From positions 62,001 through 126,000 of the forward strand of contig NZ_JAEULM010000030.1 in assembly GCF_016793825.1 (NCBI RefSeq): a stretch of DNA of 64,000 bases, in the 5' to 3' direction. This document shows, piece after piece, positions 10,418 to 19,395 of this stretch. Position numbers and translations under genes: made by a program. The notes under the pieces were generated by a model. That model made no database searches. It saw only the letters and a list, made by a program, of their open reading frames with translations, and had not been told where the DNA came from. How positions within the stretch are numbered: the first letter of the stretch is position 1; each line of letters starts with the position of its first letter. This DNA is from Sphingopyxis sp. (lineage in GTDB: Bacteria; Pseudomonadota; Alphaproteobacteria; Sphingomonadales; Sphingomonadaceae).

Positions 10418-10480
10418 GAAAGCGGTTTAGCGCCGCCCCTATACTACGCAAGGAATTTGGCCTGCTCCGGCGATTGCGGT

Positions 10481-11128
10481 TCATTTCCATTCGAGGCCTG
10501 CTGTCTCGAAAACAAATTGCTGTCGCCCCATCTGGAAAAATTCCGCCTCGACAACGGTCCGCTTGGCCTTTTTGAGGCCCGCGAGCATACGGGTCTGGTT
10601 GGTGAAAAATGCGACATTGTTCGATCCGTCGCTGCTGTCGGTACATCCCATCGACTGGACGGGCCCATTATCGAATTTCACGGATACGCGGGAGTCGCCG
10701 AAGCTGTTGCAAAGAATTTGACCTGATTCGACCGACAGCATCACGTCCAGGCCGTTTTCGGGATTCTGGCGGACAGTCAACCGGCCGCCCTGCCTGCCAT
10801 AAGGGAAGTCCAGGTCTATCTCGTTTTCGCTGGTCAGTTCGGCGTAGCGGCTCTCCGTGCCGCGCATCTCGTCCTTCTGCGCATTATAGGACCATTTCGA
10901 TCTGACGGCGTCGCCGTCGGGGCTAGCGTCCTTGGCGGCAACAGCGGCGGTATCGCCGCGGTCGTTTTCGGCGACGTCCTTGCCCGTCGGCTGGGGGACG
11001 GCGATCATCATTCCGACGAATGCGGCGGCCGCTATTCCGCCGAAATGTTTCCGTTTGAGTTGCCCGATATAGGGCTTCACGATTCCGATGACGGCGGCAA
11101 GAAAAACAAGAGTCAAAAGACCCATCAT
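10481..11128 (-). CDS. Hypothetical membrane-anchored protein
   Basis: 215 residues, function unknown. Two hydrophobic segments near the N-terminus (about 3-17 and 31-45, MMGLLTLVFLAAVIGIV and GGIAAAAFVGMMIAV) are followed by an Asp/Ala-rich linker and a beta-rich domain starting at SKWSYNAQKDEMRGTESRYAELTSEN. The domain has two Cys (GQILCNSF, QSMGCTDS) and ends VFETAGLEWK. The W-x-Y and 'S-x-x-D-x-M' layout recalls small periplasmic domains found in several proteobacteria, but I cannot name the family. Lower GC in places than its neighbours. Confidence 0.65.
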   Translation of the reverse strand: MMGLLTLVFLAAVIGIVKPYIGQLKRKHFGGIAAAAFVGMMIAVPQPTGKDVAENDRGDTAAVAAKDASPDGDAVRSKWSYNAQKDEMRGTESRYAELTSENEIDLDFPYGRQGGRLTVRQNPENGLDVMLSVESGQILCNSFGDSRVSVKFDNGPVQSMGCTDSSDGSNNVAFFTNQTRMLAGLKKAKRTVVEAEFFQMGRQQFVFETAGLEWK

Positions 11129-11276
11129 GAGAGTTGCCCTTCAAGACATTCCTGTTGAAACAGCAATCATCTTGAACCGAAGGCGTGAGGCATTTCCATA
11201 AAAGACGTCTCGAAATCGATGCCTTTTTCAGATGACGAGAAAGTCGGGGATGGAATGCGCCCGCGTCAGTCGGGGG

Positions 11277-12554
11277 TCAGCGAACGACGGCGCCGCCCTT
11301 CATCACATGATCGATCGCCTCCAGCGCCCTGATGTCTTTCAGCGGATCGGCTTTCACCGCGATCATGTCGGCAAAGCGGCCCGGAACGATCGCGCCGACG
11401 TCGCCGCGGCCCATTTCCTCCGACGCTCGTCCGGTCGCTGCCTGGATGGCCTGCATCGGCGTCATGCCATATCTGACCATATAGGCGAATTGCCGGGCAT
11501 TGAGGCCGTGCGGATACACGCCCGCGTCGGTTGCGAAGCCGATGTTGATGCCCAGTTCGACCGCGCGCCGGAACGCGGCGCGCTGTGTGTCGGTCGTCTC
11601 GCGATTCTTGCGGAGATATTCCTCGGGCCAGCCCTCCTTGGTGCCGATATCGTCGATATAGTCGCCGTTGTAGATGTCCATCGCGAGCCAGGTACCATGC
11701 GTCTTCGCGAGCTGCAGCGTTGCTTCGTCGGCGAGGCTGGCATGCTCGATGCTGTCGACCCCGGCATTGATCGCATTCCGGATGCCGATCGCGCCATGGG
11801 CATGCGCCGTCACGCGCTTGCCGCGCGCATGCGCGACCTGCACGATCGCGCGGAGTTGGTCTTCGGTGAGTTCGGGCGCGCCGGGTTCCGTGCCGATTGC
11901 GAGCACCGCGCCGGTCGCGATGGTTTTGATGAAGTCCGCTCCATGGTCGAGCAGGAAGGCCGCCTTTGCGGCTGCTTCCTCCGGCGTTGCGGCAACTCCG
12001 AGGCGCATGTCGGGCGGAAGCTGGTCGTTCGGCACGACACCATTGAGTTCGCCGCCGCCGCCCGGAATGGTGAGATAGGACCCCGCGACCCACATGCGCG
12101 GGCCGGGGACGTCGCCGCGATCGATCGCATTGCGCAGCGCGACGTCGGTCAGGCCGCGATAGGTGCCGACGTCGCGCACGCTGGTGAATCCGGCGTCGAG
12201 CGTGACCCGTGCGTTGCGCGCGCCAACCAGCGCTGTTTCGGCGGGCGACGCCTTCATCGGCGCGGCCAGGTCGGCGCTCTGGCCAAGGTCGGCAAGGTGC
12301 GTGTGCAGGTCGATCAGCCCGGGCAGGACGGTGTAGGCCGACCAGTCGATTATTCTGGCCCCGTCGGGCGCCTTTCCGCACGGACCGACAGCCTTGATAT
12401 GATCGTCGGCGATCGTGATGCACTGGCCCGTGCGGACCTGGTTCGACAGCCCGTCGATCAGGCGGCCGGCCTGAACATAGACCGTCTCGGCAGCGGCGGG
12501 GACAGCGGTGAGCGCCGTTGCGGCGATCAGAGCGACGAGTTGAAGGTGTCGCAC
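11277..12554 (-). CDS. Exported metal-dependent amidohydrolase
   Basis: 425 residues with a signal peptide (MRHLQLVALIAATALTAVPAAA). Metal ligands of the amidohydrolase superfamily are all visible: HxH in LIDLHTHLAD, Lys in DFIKTIATGA, His in VTAHAHG and SIEHAS, Asp in GFATDAGVYPHG. Related enzymes hydrolyse Xaa-Pro or Xaa-Arg dipeptides or cyclic imides, so a periplasmic dipeptidase is a reasonable guess. Start is a GTG at 12554 that overlaps the end of the upstream metallopeptidase gene by 28 bases, with GGGGGA upstream, so the two are coupled. Confidence 0.88.
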   Translation of the reverse strand: MRHLQLVALIAATALTAVPAAAETVYVQAGRLIDGLSNQVRTGQCITIADDHIKAVGPCGKAPDGARIIDWSAYTVLPGLIDLHTHLADLGQSADLAAPMKASPAETALVGARNARVTLDAGFTSVRDVGTYRGLTDVALRNAIDRGDVPGPRMWVAGSYLTIPGGGGELNGVVPNDQLPPDMRLGVAATPEEAAAKAAFLLDHGADFIKTIATGAVLAIGTEPGAPELTEDQLRAIVQVAHARGKRVTAHAHGAIGIRNAINAGVDSIEHASLADEATLQLAKTHGTWLAMDIYNGDYIDDIGTKEGWPEEYLRKNRETTDTQRAAFRRAVELGINIGFATDAGVYPHGLNARQFAYMVRYGMTPMQAIQAATGRASEEMGRGDVGAIVPGRFADMIAVKADPLKDIRALEAIDHVMKGGAVVR

Positions 12555-13435
12555 TGTTTCGGGTCCCCCGTCTGCAGCCCGCGGCGCAGCCAGCTCATCC
12601 GCTGCTCACTGGTCCCGTGCGTGAAGCTTTCTGGAACCGGGCGCTGGCCGGCCGATCGCATCAGCGTGTCATCGCCGATCGCGTTCGCGGCGCGCATCGC
12701 CTCTTCCATGTCGCCGGGTTCCATCACCGACTGACCGTCCTTGTTGCGTGCGCGGCTGGCCCATACGCCGGCATAGCAGTCTGCCTGCAATTCCATGCGG
12801 ACCTGATAGGCGTTGCCTTCGGCCTGCGAAGCGCGCTGTTGCGCGCGGCGAACCTGATCGGAAACACCGGTGATGGTCTGGATGTGATGGCCGACCTCAT
12901 GCGCGACGACATAGGCCTGCGCCGCGTCGCCGGCAGCACCGAACCGCTGGGCCAATTCGCCGAAGAATTCGGTGTCGAGATAGATGCCGTGATCGGCGGG
13001 GCAATAGAAAGGCCCCATCGCCGCCTGCGCCGCGCCGCAACCCGAGTCATTCTCCTTCGTGAAGAAACGGAGATTCGGTTCGGAATAGCCGTTGATCTGG
13101 GTGGCCCAAAATCGATTGGTCGAACTGAACACCTGACAGGCAAAACGCTCTGCCTGCGTATCGCAGGCGGCGGCGCCTTGCGTGCCGCGGCTGTCGGCAG
13201 CGGGGTCCGCCGTTCCGCTTCCGCCGCCGAGCATCTGCATGCCGCCCCCAAAAAAGACAAAGGCGAGGACGCCCAGCAATATGATCGTGCCGCACCCCAT
13301 CTTGCGACCGAGCAACATCGGCAACAGGCCGATGAGCAGACCGCCCATGCCGCCGCCGCCGCCGCCGCCGAAACCTCCACCGCCGCGCCCGAGGTCGCGG
13401 ATATCGTCGCCGGGATCATAATCGTCGAGGCGCAT
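12527..13435 (-). CDS. YpfJ-type neutral zinc metallopeptidase
   Basis: 302 residues. Gly-rich cytoplasmic head (a run of seven Gly encoded by a CCG repeat), one membrane segment (GCGTIILLGVLAFVFFGGG, about 47-65), then the peptidase domain with the zinc motif HEVGHHIQ and the conserved C-terminal QCDTFN. This is the KPN_02809/YpfJ family, of unknown biological substrate. ATG at 13435 has GGAGGG five bases upstream. Forms a two-gene unit with the overlapping amidohydrolase and is divergent from the patatin gene across a 172-base promoter region. Confidence 0.9.
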   Translation of the reverse strand: MRLDDYDPGDDIRDLGRGGGGFGGGGGGGMGGLLIGLLPMLLGRKMGCGTIILLGVLAFVFFGGGMQMLGGGSGTADPAADSRGTQGAAACDTQAERFACQVFSSTNRFWATQINGYSEPNLRFFTKENDSGCGAAQAAMGPFYCPADHGIYLDTEFFGELAQRFGAAGDAAQAYVVAHEVGHHIQTITGVSDQVRRAQQRASQAEGNAYQVRMELQADCYAGVWASRARNKDGQSVMEPGDMEEAMRAANAIGDDTLMRSAGQRPVPESFTHGTSEQRMSWLRRGLQTGDPKQCDTFNSSL

Positions 13436-13607
13436 GGGGTCCCTCCAGCCGCTAACGTCTTGTCTGTCCCCGTTTGTGGCAGCAGGTCGGTGCAATTGGA
13501 AGAGCCTTCGCACGCCGATGATCGCATTGGTTTGCTTGCAATCTTCTCTGTTGCGGTGCAAAAAAGGGTGCGGGTGCCGACCGCAGAGAAGAGGATCGTC
13601 CGAGTCC

Positions 13608-14753
13608 ATGCCTCGCCGTGCCGCCCGCGCCGCCTTGCCGCTTCCCGATATCGTCGTGCTCGTTCTGCAAGGGGGCGGCGCGCTCGGCGCGTTTCAGGCC
13701 GGCGTTTACGAGGCGTTGATCGAGCTTGGTATCGAGCTGGACTGGATAGCGGGCATTTCGATCGGCGCGATCAATGCCGCGATCATCGCGGGCAATCCGC
13801 GCGACGAGGCCGTGGGCAAGATGCGCGAATTCTGGGACGGCGTATCGTCCGCGCTGCCGTCATTGCCGCTCATCGACAACGACCTCGTCCGCGAATGGAC
13901 CCATCTGGGTGCGGCGGCGCAGGTCGCGACATTCGGGGTTCCGGGCTTCTTCGTGCCGCGCATCCCACCGCCGATGTTTGCCGAGCGACAGACGCCTGCG
14001 GCGGTCAGTTTCTATGACACTACGCCGCTGATTGCGACGCTCGATCGGCTGGTCGACTGGGACCGGCTTAACGAGGGCCGGGTTCGGCTATCGGTCGGCG
14101 CGGTCGCGGTCGAAACCGGGAACTTCCGATATTTCGACACGAAGACCGACCGGATCGACGCGCGCCACATCTTGGCATCGGGGGCGCTGCCGCCCGGATT
14201 GCCGCCGGTCGAGATCGATGGCGTCTGGTATTGGGACGGCGGACTGGTTTCGAACACCCCGCTCGAGCATGTCGTCGAAAGCGGGGACGAAGACATGCTG
14301 GTCTTTCAGGTCGACCTGTTCCCCGCGCGCGGCGAGCGCCCGCACGATCTGGAGGAAGCCTGGTCGCGTGAGAAGGATATCCGTTATTCCAGTCGCACGC
14401 GGCGCATTTCGGACGGACTCGTCCGACGCCGCAAGGAGCATCGGCTGATCGACCGGATGCTGCGGAAGCTGCCGGCCGAGTTTGCAGATCTCGCCGAGGT
14501 CAAGGCGGTTCGGAAAATGGTCGACTGCAAGGCGCTCAACGTCGTTCAGTTGATCCACGAACCGCCCGCGTGGCAGACCGGCGCCCGCGACTTCGAATTT
14601 TCGCGATCGACGATGGACGTCAACTGGGCGCTCGGGCGCGCGGCGGTCGAGGCTGCGATGAAGGACGGGACGCTGCTCGCCGAAAGCATCGCCGAAGGGC
14701 GGTCGGACAGCTTTGCCGTCCGGTCCGGCGATCTTCGCCCCAAGGCCGATTGA
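13608..14753 (+). CDS. Patatin-like phospholipase family protein
   Basis: 381 residues. The patatin catalytic elements are present: oxyanion motif in LQGGGALGAFQAGVYEAL, nucleophile Ser in GISIGAINAA, and the Asp of the Ser-Asp dyad in YWDGGLVSNTPL. No signal peptide or membrane segment, so it is probably a cytoplasmic or peripheral acyl hydrolase (RssA-like) acting on phospholipids or PHA-related esters. A C-terminal DUF3734-like part (about 290-381) follows. ATG at 13608 has AGAAGAGGA upstream. It is followed 26 bases later by the 3-hydroxybutyrate dehydrogenase gene, a common pairing in alphaproteobacteria. Confidence 0.92.
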   Translation: MPRRAARAALPLPDIVVLVLQGGGALGAFQAGVYEALIELGIELDWIAGISIGAINAAIIAGNPRDEAVGKMREFWDGVSSALPSLPLIDNDLVREWTHLGAAAQVATFGVPGFFVPRIPPPMFAERQTPAAVSFYDTTPLIATLDRLVDWDRLNEGRVRLSVGAVAVETGNFRYFDTKTDRIDARHILASGALPPGLPPVEIDGVWYWDGGLVSNTPLEHVVESGDEDMLVFQVDLFPARGERPHDLEEAWSREKDIRYSSRTRRISDGLVRRRKEHRLIDRMLRKLPAEFADLAEVKAVRKMVDCKALNVVQLIHEPPAWQTGARDFEFSRSTMDVNWALGRAAVEAAMKDGTLLAESIAEGRSDSFAVRSGDLRPKAD

Positions 14754-14779
14754 TATTCTCCCCCCGCTGAAAGGATTGA

Positions 14780-15568
14780 ATGATGCATCTCAAAGGCAAA
14801 ACCGCGCTTGTCACCGGATCGACATCGGGCATCGGGCTTGGCATCGCGAAAGCGCTGGCGGCCGATGGCGCGAATATCGTCATCAACGGCTTCGGAGACG
14901 CTGCGGCGATCGAGGCCGAGCGGGCGGCGCTCGAAGTGCTGAACGGCGGCAAAGCCGTTTATGACGGCGCCGATCTGACCAAGGCCGACGAGATCGAAGC
15001 GATGTTCAAGCGCGCCGACAAGGATCTGGGCGGAATCGACATTCTGGTGAACAATGCCGGCATGCAGTTCGTCGCGCCGGTGGAGGATTTCCCGGTTGAA
15101 AAGTGGGACATGATCATCGCGCTCAACCTGACCGCGTCGTTTCACACGATCCGCCATGCGGTGCCCGGAATGCGCAAGAAGGGCTGGGGACGCATCATCG
15201 CGACCGCTTCGGCGCATTCGCTGGTCGCGTCGCCGTTCAAATCAGCCTATGTCACCGCGAAACATGGGCTTGCCGGATTGACCAAGACGGTTGCGCTGGA
15301 AGTGGCCGAAGCGGGAATCACGGTCAACTGCATCAGCCCCGGCTATGTCTGGACGCCGCTCGTCGAAAATCAGATTCCCGATACGATGAAGGCGCGCAAG
15401 ATGACGCGCGAACAGGTGATCAATGACGTTCTGCTTGCCGGCCAACCCACGAAGAAGTTCGTGACGGTCGATCAGGTTGCGGCGATCGCAAGCTTTCTGA
15501 CCCGCGAGGAAGCCGCGAATATCACGGGAGCCAATCTCAGCGTCGATGGCGGCTGGACGGCCGCCTGA
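14780..15568 (+). CDS. bdhA: 3-hydroxybutyrate dehydrogenase
   Basis: 262 residues, classical SDR. NAD-binding TGSTSGIGLGIA near residue 13, NNAG near 90, catalytic Ser in ATASAHSLVAS and YxxxK in AYVTAKHGLAGL. The long loop VENQIPDTMKARKMTREQVINDVLLAGQPTKKF is typical of D-3-hydroxybutyrate dehydrogenases, which oxidise 3-hydroxybutyrate to acetoacetate during polyhydroxybutyrate use. Two ATG codons in tandem (14780, 14783) follow a GAAAGGA site. Likely cotranscribed with the patatin-like gene upstream, which could act on lipid or polymer granules. Confidence 0.93.
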   Translation: MMHLKGKTALVTGSTSGIGLGIAKALAADGANIVINGFGDAAAIEAERAALEVLNGGKAVYDGADLTKADEIEAMFKRADKDLGGIDILVNNAGMQFVAPVEDFPVEKWDMIIALNLTASFHTIRHAVPGMRKKGWGRIIATASAHSLVASPFKSAYVTAKHGLAGLTKTVALEVAEAGITVNCISPGYVWTPLVENQIPDTMKARKMTREQVINDVLLAGQPTKKFVTVDQVAAIASFLTREEAANITGANLSVDGGWTAA

Positions 15569-15610
15569 CGGGGCAGCCAGCGGGAGCGGCCTTGAGCATT
15601 TTTCTTGTCG

Positions 15611-15641
15611 CTCCTAAGGTCGGCGAAAGGCCGACCAGGAG
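15611..15641 (+). promoter_or_regulatory. Hairpin that pairs with the Shine-Dalgarno of the DUF4893 gene
   Basis: GGTCGGC (15618-15624) and GCCGACC (15630-15636) form a 7-bp stem around GAAAG. The bases outside it continue pairing after an AA bulge: CTCCT (15611-15615) with AGGAG (15637-15641). That AGGAG is the Shine-Dalgarno for the ATG at 15651, so the folded leader would hide it. Inferred translational control; could also be chance. Confidence 0.45.
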
Positions 15642-15650
15642 GGACGGAAC

Positions 15651-16307
15651 ATGCGGGGTCGCATCCCAGGGATTTCAGTACTGGCACTCGGGCTGAGCCT
15701 TGGCGCTTGCCAGACGGTAGCATCGCCGCCGCCTGCCGCCGATCCGCCAGCGGCCGTCGAGGCCGATCCTGCCGGCAGTTGGCGCGCGACCGCGACGGTG
15801 CAGGACAAGCAGCGTATCCGGAACTGGTATTCGAGCTGGCAGGCTGCGATCGCGGATGCGCGGGCCAAGGGATTCGGCACCGACATCGATCGCGAGGCGG
15901 AGCTTTTGCAGCCGATGGCGGCGTTGCCCAACCCGCATCTGCCGCCCGGCGATTACCGATGTCGTACGGTCAAGGTGGGGACGCAGGGGGGCGGCACGCT
16001 CGGCTATATCGCCTATGACTGGTTTCGCTGCCGGGTGTCGGCCGAGCAGGGGTTGACCAGCCTGACCAAATTGACGGGCTCGCAGCGTCCGATCGGGCTG
16101 ATTTTTCCGGACAATCTGAAAAGGCAGGTGTTTCTGGGAACGCTGGTACTGGGCGACGAGTCGATGCCGGTCAGCTATGGCAGCGACCGGATGCGCGACA
16201 TGGCGGGACTGGTCGAACGTATCGGCGACAATCGTTGGCGGCTGGCTTTGCCGTCGCCGGCGTATGAATCCATGCTCGACGTGATCGAGCTTGTTCCGGC
16301 TAGCTGA
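15651..16307 (+). CDS. DUF4893 lipoprotein
   Basis: 218 residues. Lipoprotein signal with lipobox LGAC at about residues 17-20, then a Pro/Ala linker and a DUF4893 domain (WRATATVQDKQRIRNWYSSW, LPPGDYRCRTVKVG, YDWFRCRV). DUF4893 proteins are confined mostly to sphingomonads and have no known function. The Shine-Dalgarno AGGAGGGA sits in a predicted hairpin. It ends 16 bases before the M20 hydrolase gene on the same strand, so the two may be one transcript. Confidence 0.85.
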   Translation: MRGRIPGISVLALGLSLGACQTVASPPPAADPPAAVEADPAGSWRATATVQDKQRIRNWYSSWQAAIADARAKGFGTDIDREAELLQPMAALPNPHLPPGDYRCRTVKVGTQGGGTLGYIAYDWFRCRVSAEQGLTSLTKLTGSQRPIGLIFPDNLKRQVFLGTLVLGDESMPVSYGSDRMRDMAGLVERIGDNRWRLALPSPAYESMLDVIELVPAS

Positions 16308-16323
16308 AAACGGGGGAAAGATA

Positions 16324-17637
16324 ATGCGGATCTTGTGGACGGGCGTCGCCGCCCTTGCGCTCACCATGCCGGCCACGGCGCAGGACCTTGGCGGCGAAGT
16401 CCAGAAACAGATGCCGTCGCTGATGGCGATCTACAAGGATCTGCACGCCAATCCCGAACTCAGTTTCATGGAAGTCCGCTCGGCGGGCATTCTGGCAGCC
16501 GAAGCGCGCAAGCTTGGTTTCGAGGTGACCGAGAAGGTCGGCGGCACGGGTATTGTCGCGGTGCTCAGGAACGGGCCGGGCCCGGTGGTCCTTGTGCGCG
16601 CCGATATGGACGGGCTGCCGGTGGTCGAGCAGACCGGCCTCGCCGGAGCGTCCAAGGTGCGCGTGACCACGAAGGAGGGTGTCGAAACCGGCGTGATGCA
16701 CGCCTGCGGTCACGATACGCATATGACCGCGTGGGTGGGTACCGCCCGCCTGATGGCGGCGAACAAGGATAAATGGTCGGGGACGCTGGTGATGATCGGG
16801 CAGCCCGCCGAGGAACGCGGCGCTGGCGCGCGAATGATGCTTGCCGATGGGCTTTATACCCGCTTTCCGCGGCCGCAATATGCCATCGCCTTTCACGACG
16901 CGGCCGGGTTTCCCGCCGGGATGATCGGCTACACCCCGGGCTATGCCCTGGCGAATGTCGATAGCGTCGATATCCTGGTAAAGGGGCTTGGCGGCCATGG
17001 CGCCTATCCGCAATCGACCAAGGACCCGATCGTCCTGGCAAGCCGCATCGTCACATCGTTGCAGACGCTCGTGTCGCGCGAGATCAGCCCGCTCGACAGC
17101 GCCGTGGTCACCGTCGGCAGCTTCCACGCCGGCGCCAAGCACAATATCATTCCCGATGAAGCGCGGTTGCAATTGACGGTGCGCAGCTACACCGACGAAG
17201 TCCGCGCGAAACTGCTCGGCGGGATCGAGCGTATCGCAAAGGGCGAAGCCATCGCCGCAGGCATTCCCGACGACAAGATGCCCGTGGTGAGTGTCGAGAA
17301 GGACGAATTCACGCCGGCGATGTTCAATACCCCCGACTTTACGCAGGAGATGGCGGGTTTCCTCAAGACCCGCTTTGGCGAGCAGCGCGTGATGCAATTG
17401 CCGCCGGTAATGGGTGGCGAGGATTTCAGCCGCTTTTCGCGCGAAGAGAACAAGGATATCAAGAGCCTGATCATCTGGGTCGGCGGTGTCCCGCAAGCCG
17501 AATTCGATGCCGCGAAGAAGGAGGGGCGCACGCTACCGAGCCTTCATTCGCCCTTCTGGGCGCCCGACGCTCCGGCCGTGATTGCGACCGCGACCGAGGC
17601 GTTGACGGCCATGGCGATGAAATTGATGCCGAAATAG
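16324..17637 (+). CDS. Exported M20 family amidohydrolase (hippurate hydrolase/carboxypeptidase type)
   Basis: 437 residues with a signal peptide (MRILWTGVAALALTMPATAQ). Metal-site motifs of the M20D group are visible: VRADMDGLPV, MHACGHDTHMT, QPAEERGAGA and, near the C-terminus, MGGEDFS. The dimerisation insert begins GLGGHGAYPQSTKDP. Family members hydrolyse N-acyl amino acids, hippurate or aminoacyl dipeptides; the exact substrate is unknown. The ATG at 16324 has GGGGGAAAG upstream. Ends three bases before the convergent hydrolase stop. Confidence 0.92.
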   Translation: MRILWTGVAALALTMPATAQDLGGEVQKQMPSLMAIYKDLHANPELSFMEVRSAGILAAEARKLGFEVTEKVGGTGIVAVLRNGPGPVVLVRADMDGLPVVEQTGLAGASKVRVTTKEGVETGVMHACGHDTHMTAWVGTARLMAANKDKWSGTLVMIGQPAEERGAGARMMLADGLYTRFPRPQYAIAFHDAAGFPAGMIGYTPGYALANVDSVDILVKGLGGHGAYPQSTKDPIVLASRIVTSLQTLVSREISPLDSAVVTVGSFHAGAKHNIIPDEARLQLTVRSYTDEVRAKLLGGIERIAKGEAIAAGIPDDKMPVVSVEKDEFTPAMFNTPDFTQEMAGFLKTRFGEQRVMQLPPVMGGEDFSRFSREENKDIKSLIIWVGGVPQAEFDAAKKEGRTLPSLHSPFWAPDAPAVIATATEALTAMAMKLMPK

Positions 17638-17640
17638 GCG

Positions 17641-18513
17641 CTATTTCAGCGCTTCCAGCCAGGTCAGAATCTCGCTCTCCAGCCGGATGCGCGCGTCGGA
17701 CCAGCTATGGTCGGTCGCGACATGAAGGGTTTTGACCCTTGATCCGCCTGCCTTGCGGATCGCCTCGGCGAGCGCGTCGGTTCCCGGCGCGAGCCCGTCG
17801 TCCGACGACAGGATGAACAGGTTCGTCGCGGCGAGCGCCGATGCGGCGTTGGTAAAGTCGAAGCTGTTCCTGTTCGCGATCATTTCGTCGGCCATCGTTT
17901 CGGGAGACGTACCGGCCAGCGCCTCCTGTCCGTTTTCGCGCATCTCGGCAGCAAGCTGATCGCGCGGCGCATTGCCGAACGCACCGAGGTTCGCGGCCGA
18001 TATCATTACGGCGCCGCGAAGATCCTTGTCGGCTGCGGCAGTGAGCGCGGTCACCCAGCCGCCCATGCTATGACCAATGATGACGAGGCGTTTCGGATCG
18101 ATCCTGAGTTTTGCAGTGTTCGCCGGATCGCGGGCGAAGGCGAGGACGGCGTTCGCGTCCTCCAGATTCTGCGCGAAGCGGTACTGGCCGGGGCTGCCCC
18201 ATGATCCGCGATAGTTGAAGGTGATGACCGTCCAGCCCGCGCGGCGCATCGCCTGCGCAAGGTCGAGGCTTTTTTCGTTGCCGGGAAGGCCGTGGCAGAG
18301 GACGACGGTCGGGTGCGGCCCGGCGCCGGCGGCGATATAGACGACGCCGTTGATCTCGACCCCGCCGGTCGGGATATGGACGACCTCCATCGCGGCGGGA
18401 TGCGCTTTGTCGGGCGCGGGGTCGGTGTAGATGGCGGCCGGAATGTCCGGCGCCTCGGCCTGCACGGCGAAGGGCAGGGTGGCCAATGCTGTCGCGACAA
18501 GCAGATATCGCAT
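17641..18513 (-). CDS. Exported alpha/beta hydrolase
   Basis: 290 residues. Signal peptide MRYLLVATALATLPFAVQA. Alpha/beta-hydrolase core with HGLPGNEKSLD oxyanion loop, nucleophile Ser in IIGHSMGGW, acid in SSDDGLAPG and His in ATDHSWSDAR, so the triad is complete. Related to the dienelactone hydrolase/peptidase S9-like group; substrate unknown. The ATG at 18513 begins one base after the stop of the enoyl-CoA hydratase gene, with AAGGGAGAA inside that gene's end, so the pair is an operon. Confidence 0.88.
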   Translation of the reverse strand: MRYLLVATALATLPFAVQAEAPDIPAAIYTDPAPDKAHPAAMEVVHIPTGGVEINGVVYIAAGAGPHPTVVLCHGLPGNEKSLDLAQAMRRAGWTVITFNYRGSWGSPGQYRFAQNLEDANAVLAFARDPANTAKLRIDPKRLVIIGHSMGGWVTALTAAADKDLRGAVMISAANLGAFGNAPRDQLAAEMRENGQEALAGTSPETMADEMIANRNSFDFTNAASALAATNLFILSSDDGLAPGTDALAEAIRKAGGSRVKTLHVATDHSWSDARIRLESEILTWLEALK

Positions 18514-18514
18514 C

Positions 18515-19282
18515 CTATTCTCCCTTGAAAGCGGCGAAGCTGCCGCCGCGCCCGGTGCCTTCGGTAAAGCGCTTCGCGCCCGCTGCCGCCCCTTGGCGCA
18601 GCGGTGCGGCGCCTGCGTGCGCCTCGTGCGCCAGTGCGCCTTCAATGTCGAAATCCCACTGGCGATAGGCGCTGAGCCGGTCGCTGTTCATGCAGATTTG
18701 CAGAAAGGCCGCAATCTGCCTTGCCAGTTCGACCGAGGCAGCCAGCGCTCCGCCATCGGCGACGACGCGATCCGCGAGGCCGATACGCAGTGCCTCGTCG
18801 GCGGCCACCGGCCGGCCGGTCAGGATCATGTCCATCGCGCGGCCCTGCCCGACGATACGCGGCAGGCGAACGGTACCGCCATCGATGAGTGGAACGCCCC
18901 AGCGACGACAATAGACGCCGAACACGGCGCTTTCGGCGGCGATGCGCATGTCGCACCAGAGAGCGAGTTCGAGACCGCCAGCAACCGCATGTCCCTCGAC
19001 CGCGGCGATCACCGGCTTTTCAAGCAGCATCCGCGTCGGACCCATCGGGCCGGGGCCGTCGGGATCGTAGCGCGACGTGCCGACCGCTCCGAGATCGAAA
19101 CCCGCGCAGAAATGCCCGGCGCTGCCGGTAAGGATCGCGATGCGCGCGCTGTCGTCTTTCGCAAACGCCGTGAAGGCGTCGCGCAACGCGATGGCGGTAT
19201 CGGGATCGACGGCATTGCGTTTGGCAGGCCGGTCGATCGTCACAATCGTAACCGGGCCATCATGGTCGATCAGAACGGTCAT
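18515..19282 (-). CDS. Enoyl-CoA hydratase/isomerase family protein
   Basis: 255 residues, crotonase fold. Oxyanion-hole segments HFCAGFDLGAVG and EGHAVAGGLELALWCD are both present; the latter matches the GGxxELAL consensus. The catalytic Glu expected in 'G-x-P-E' is less clear here (CRRWGVPLIDGGTVRLPRI), so the reaction (hydration, isomerisation or hydrolysis) is uncertain. ATG at 19282 has TTGGAGAG upstream. First gene of a two-gene unit with the alpha/beta hydrolase, consistent with degradation of an acyl-CoA compound. Confidence 0.88.
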   Translation of the reverse strand: MTVLIDHDGPVTIVTIDRPAKRNAVDPDTAIALRDAFTAFAKDDSARIAILTGSAGHFCAGFDLGAVGTSRYDPDGPGPMGPTRMLLEKPVIAAVEGHAVAGGLELALWCDMRIAAESAVFGVYCRRWGVPLIDGGTVRLPRIVGQGRAMDMILTGRPVAADEALRIGLADRVVADGGALAASVELARQIAAFLQICMNSDRLSAYRQWDFDIEGALAHEAHAGAAPLRQGAAAGAKRFTEGTGRGGSFAAFKGE

Positions 19283-19395
19283 ATACTCTCCAATGCTCGG
19301 CGATCCGATGCTCTTTCGGGCTAGCACGACCGATGGGGCGGGGGCAAAGCCTTGCAACACCGATCGCGGCTCCCTAAATAACAGTCATGCGGGCC

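Noticed and set aside
11266-12423. 385-codon alternative minus frame over the amidohydrolase gene
   Set aside because: Arg-rich translation in a shifted frame; the overlapping frame has complete amidohydrolase motifs and a signal peptide.
13350-13370. Run of seven CCG triplets as a phase-variation tract
   Set aside because: Trinucleotide slippage would only add or remove Gly codons in a Gly-rich head of the YpfJ-type protein and cannot shift the frame.
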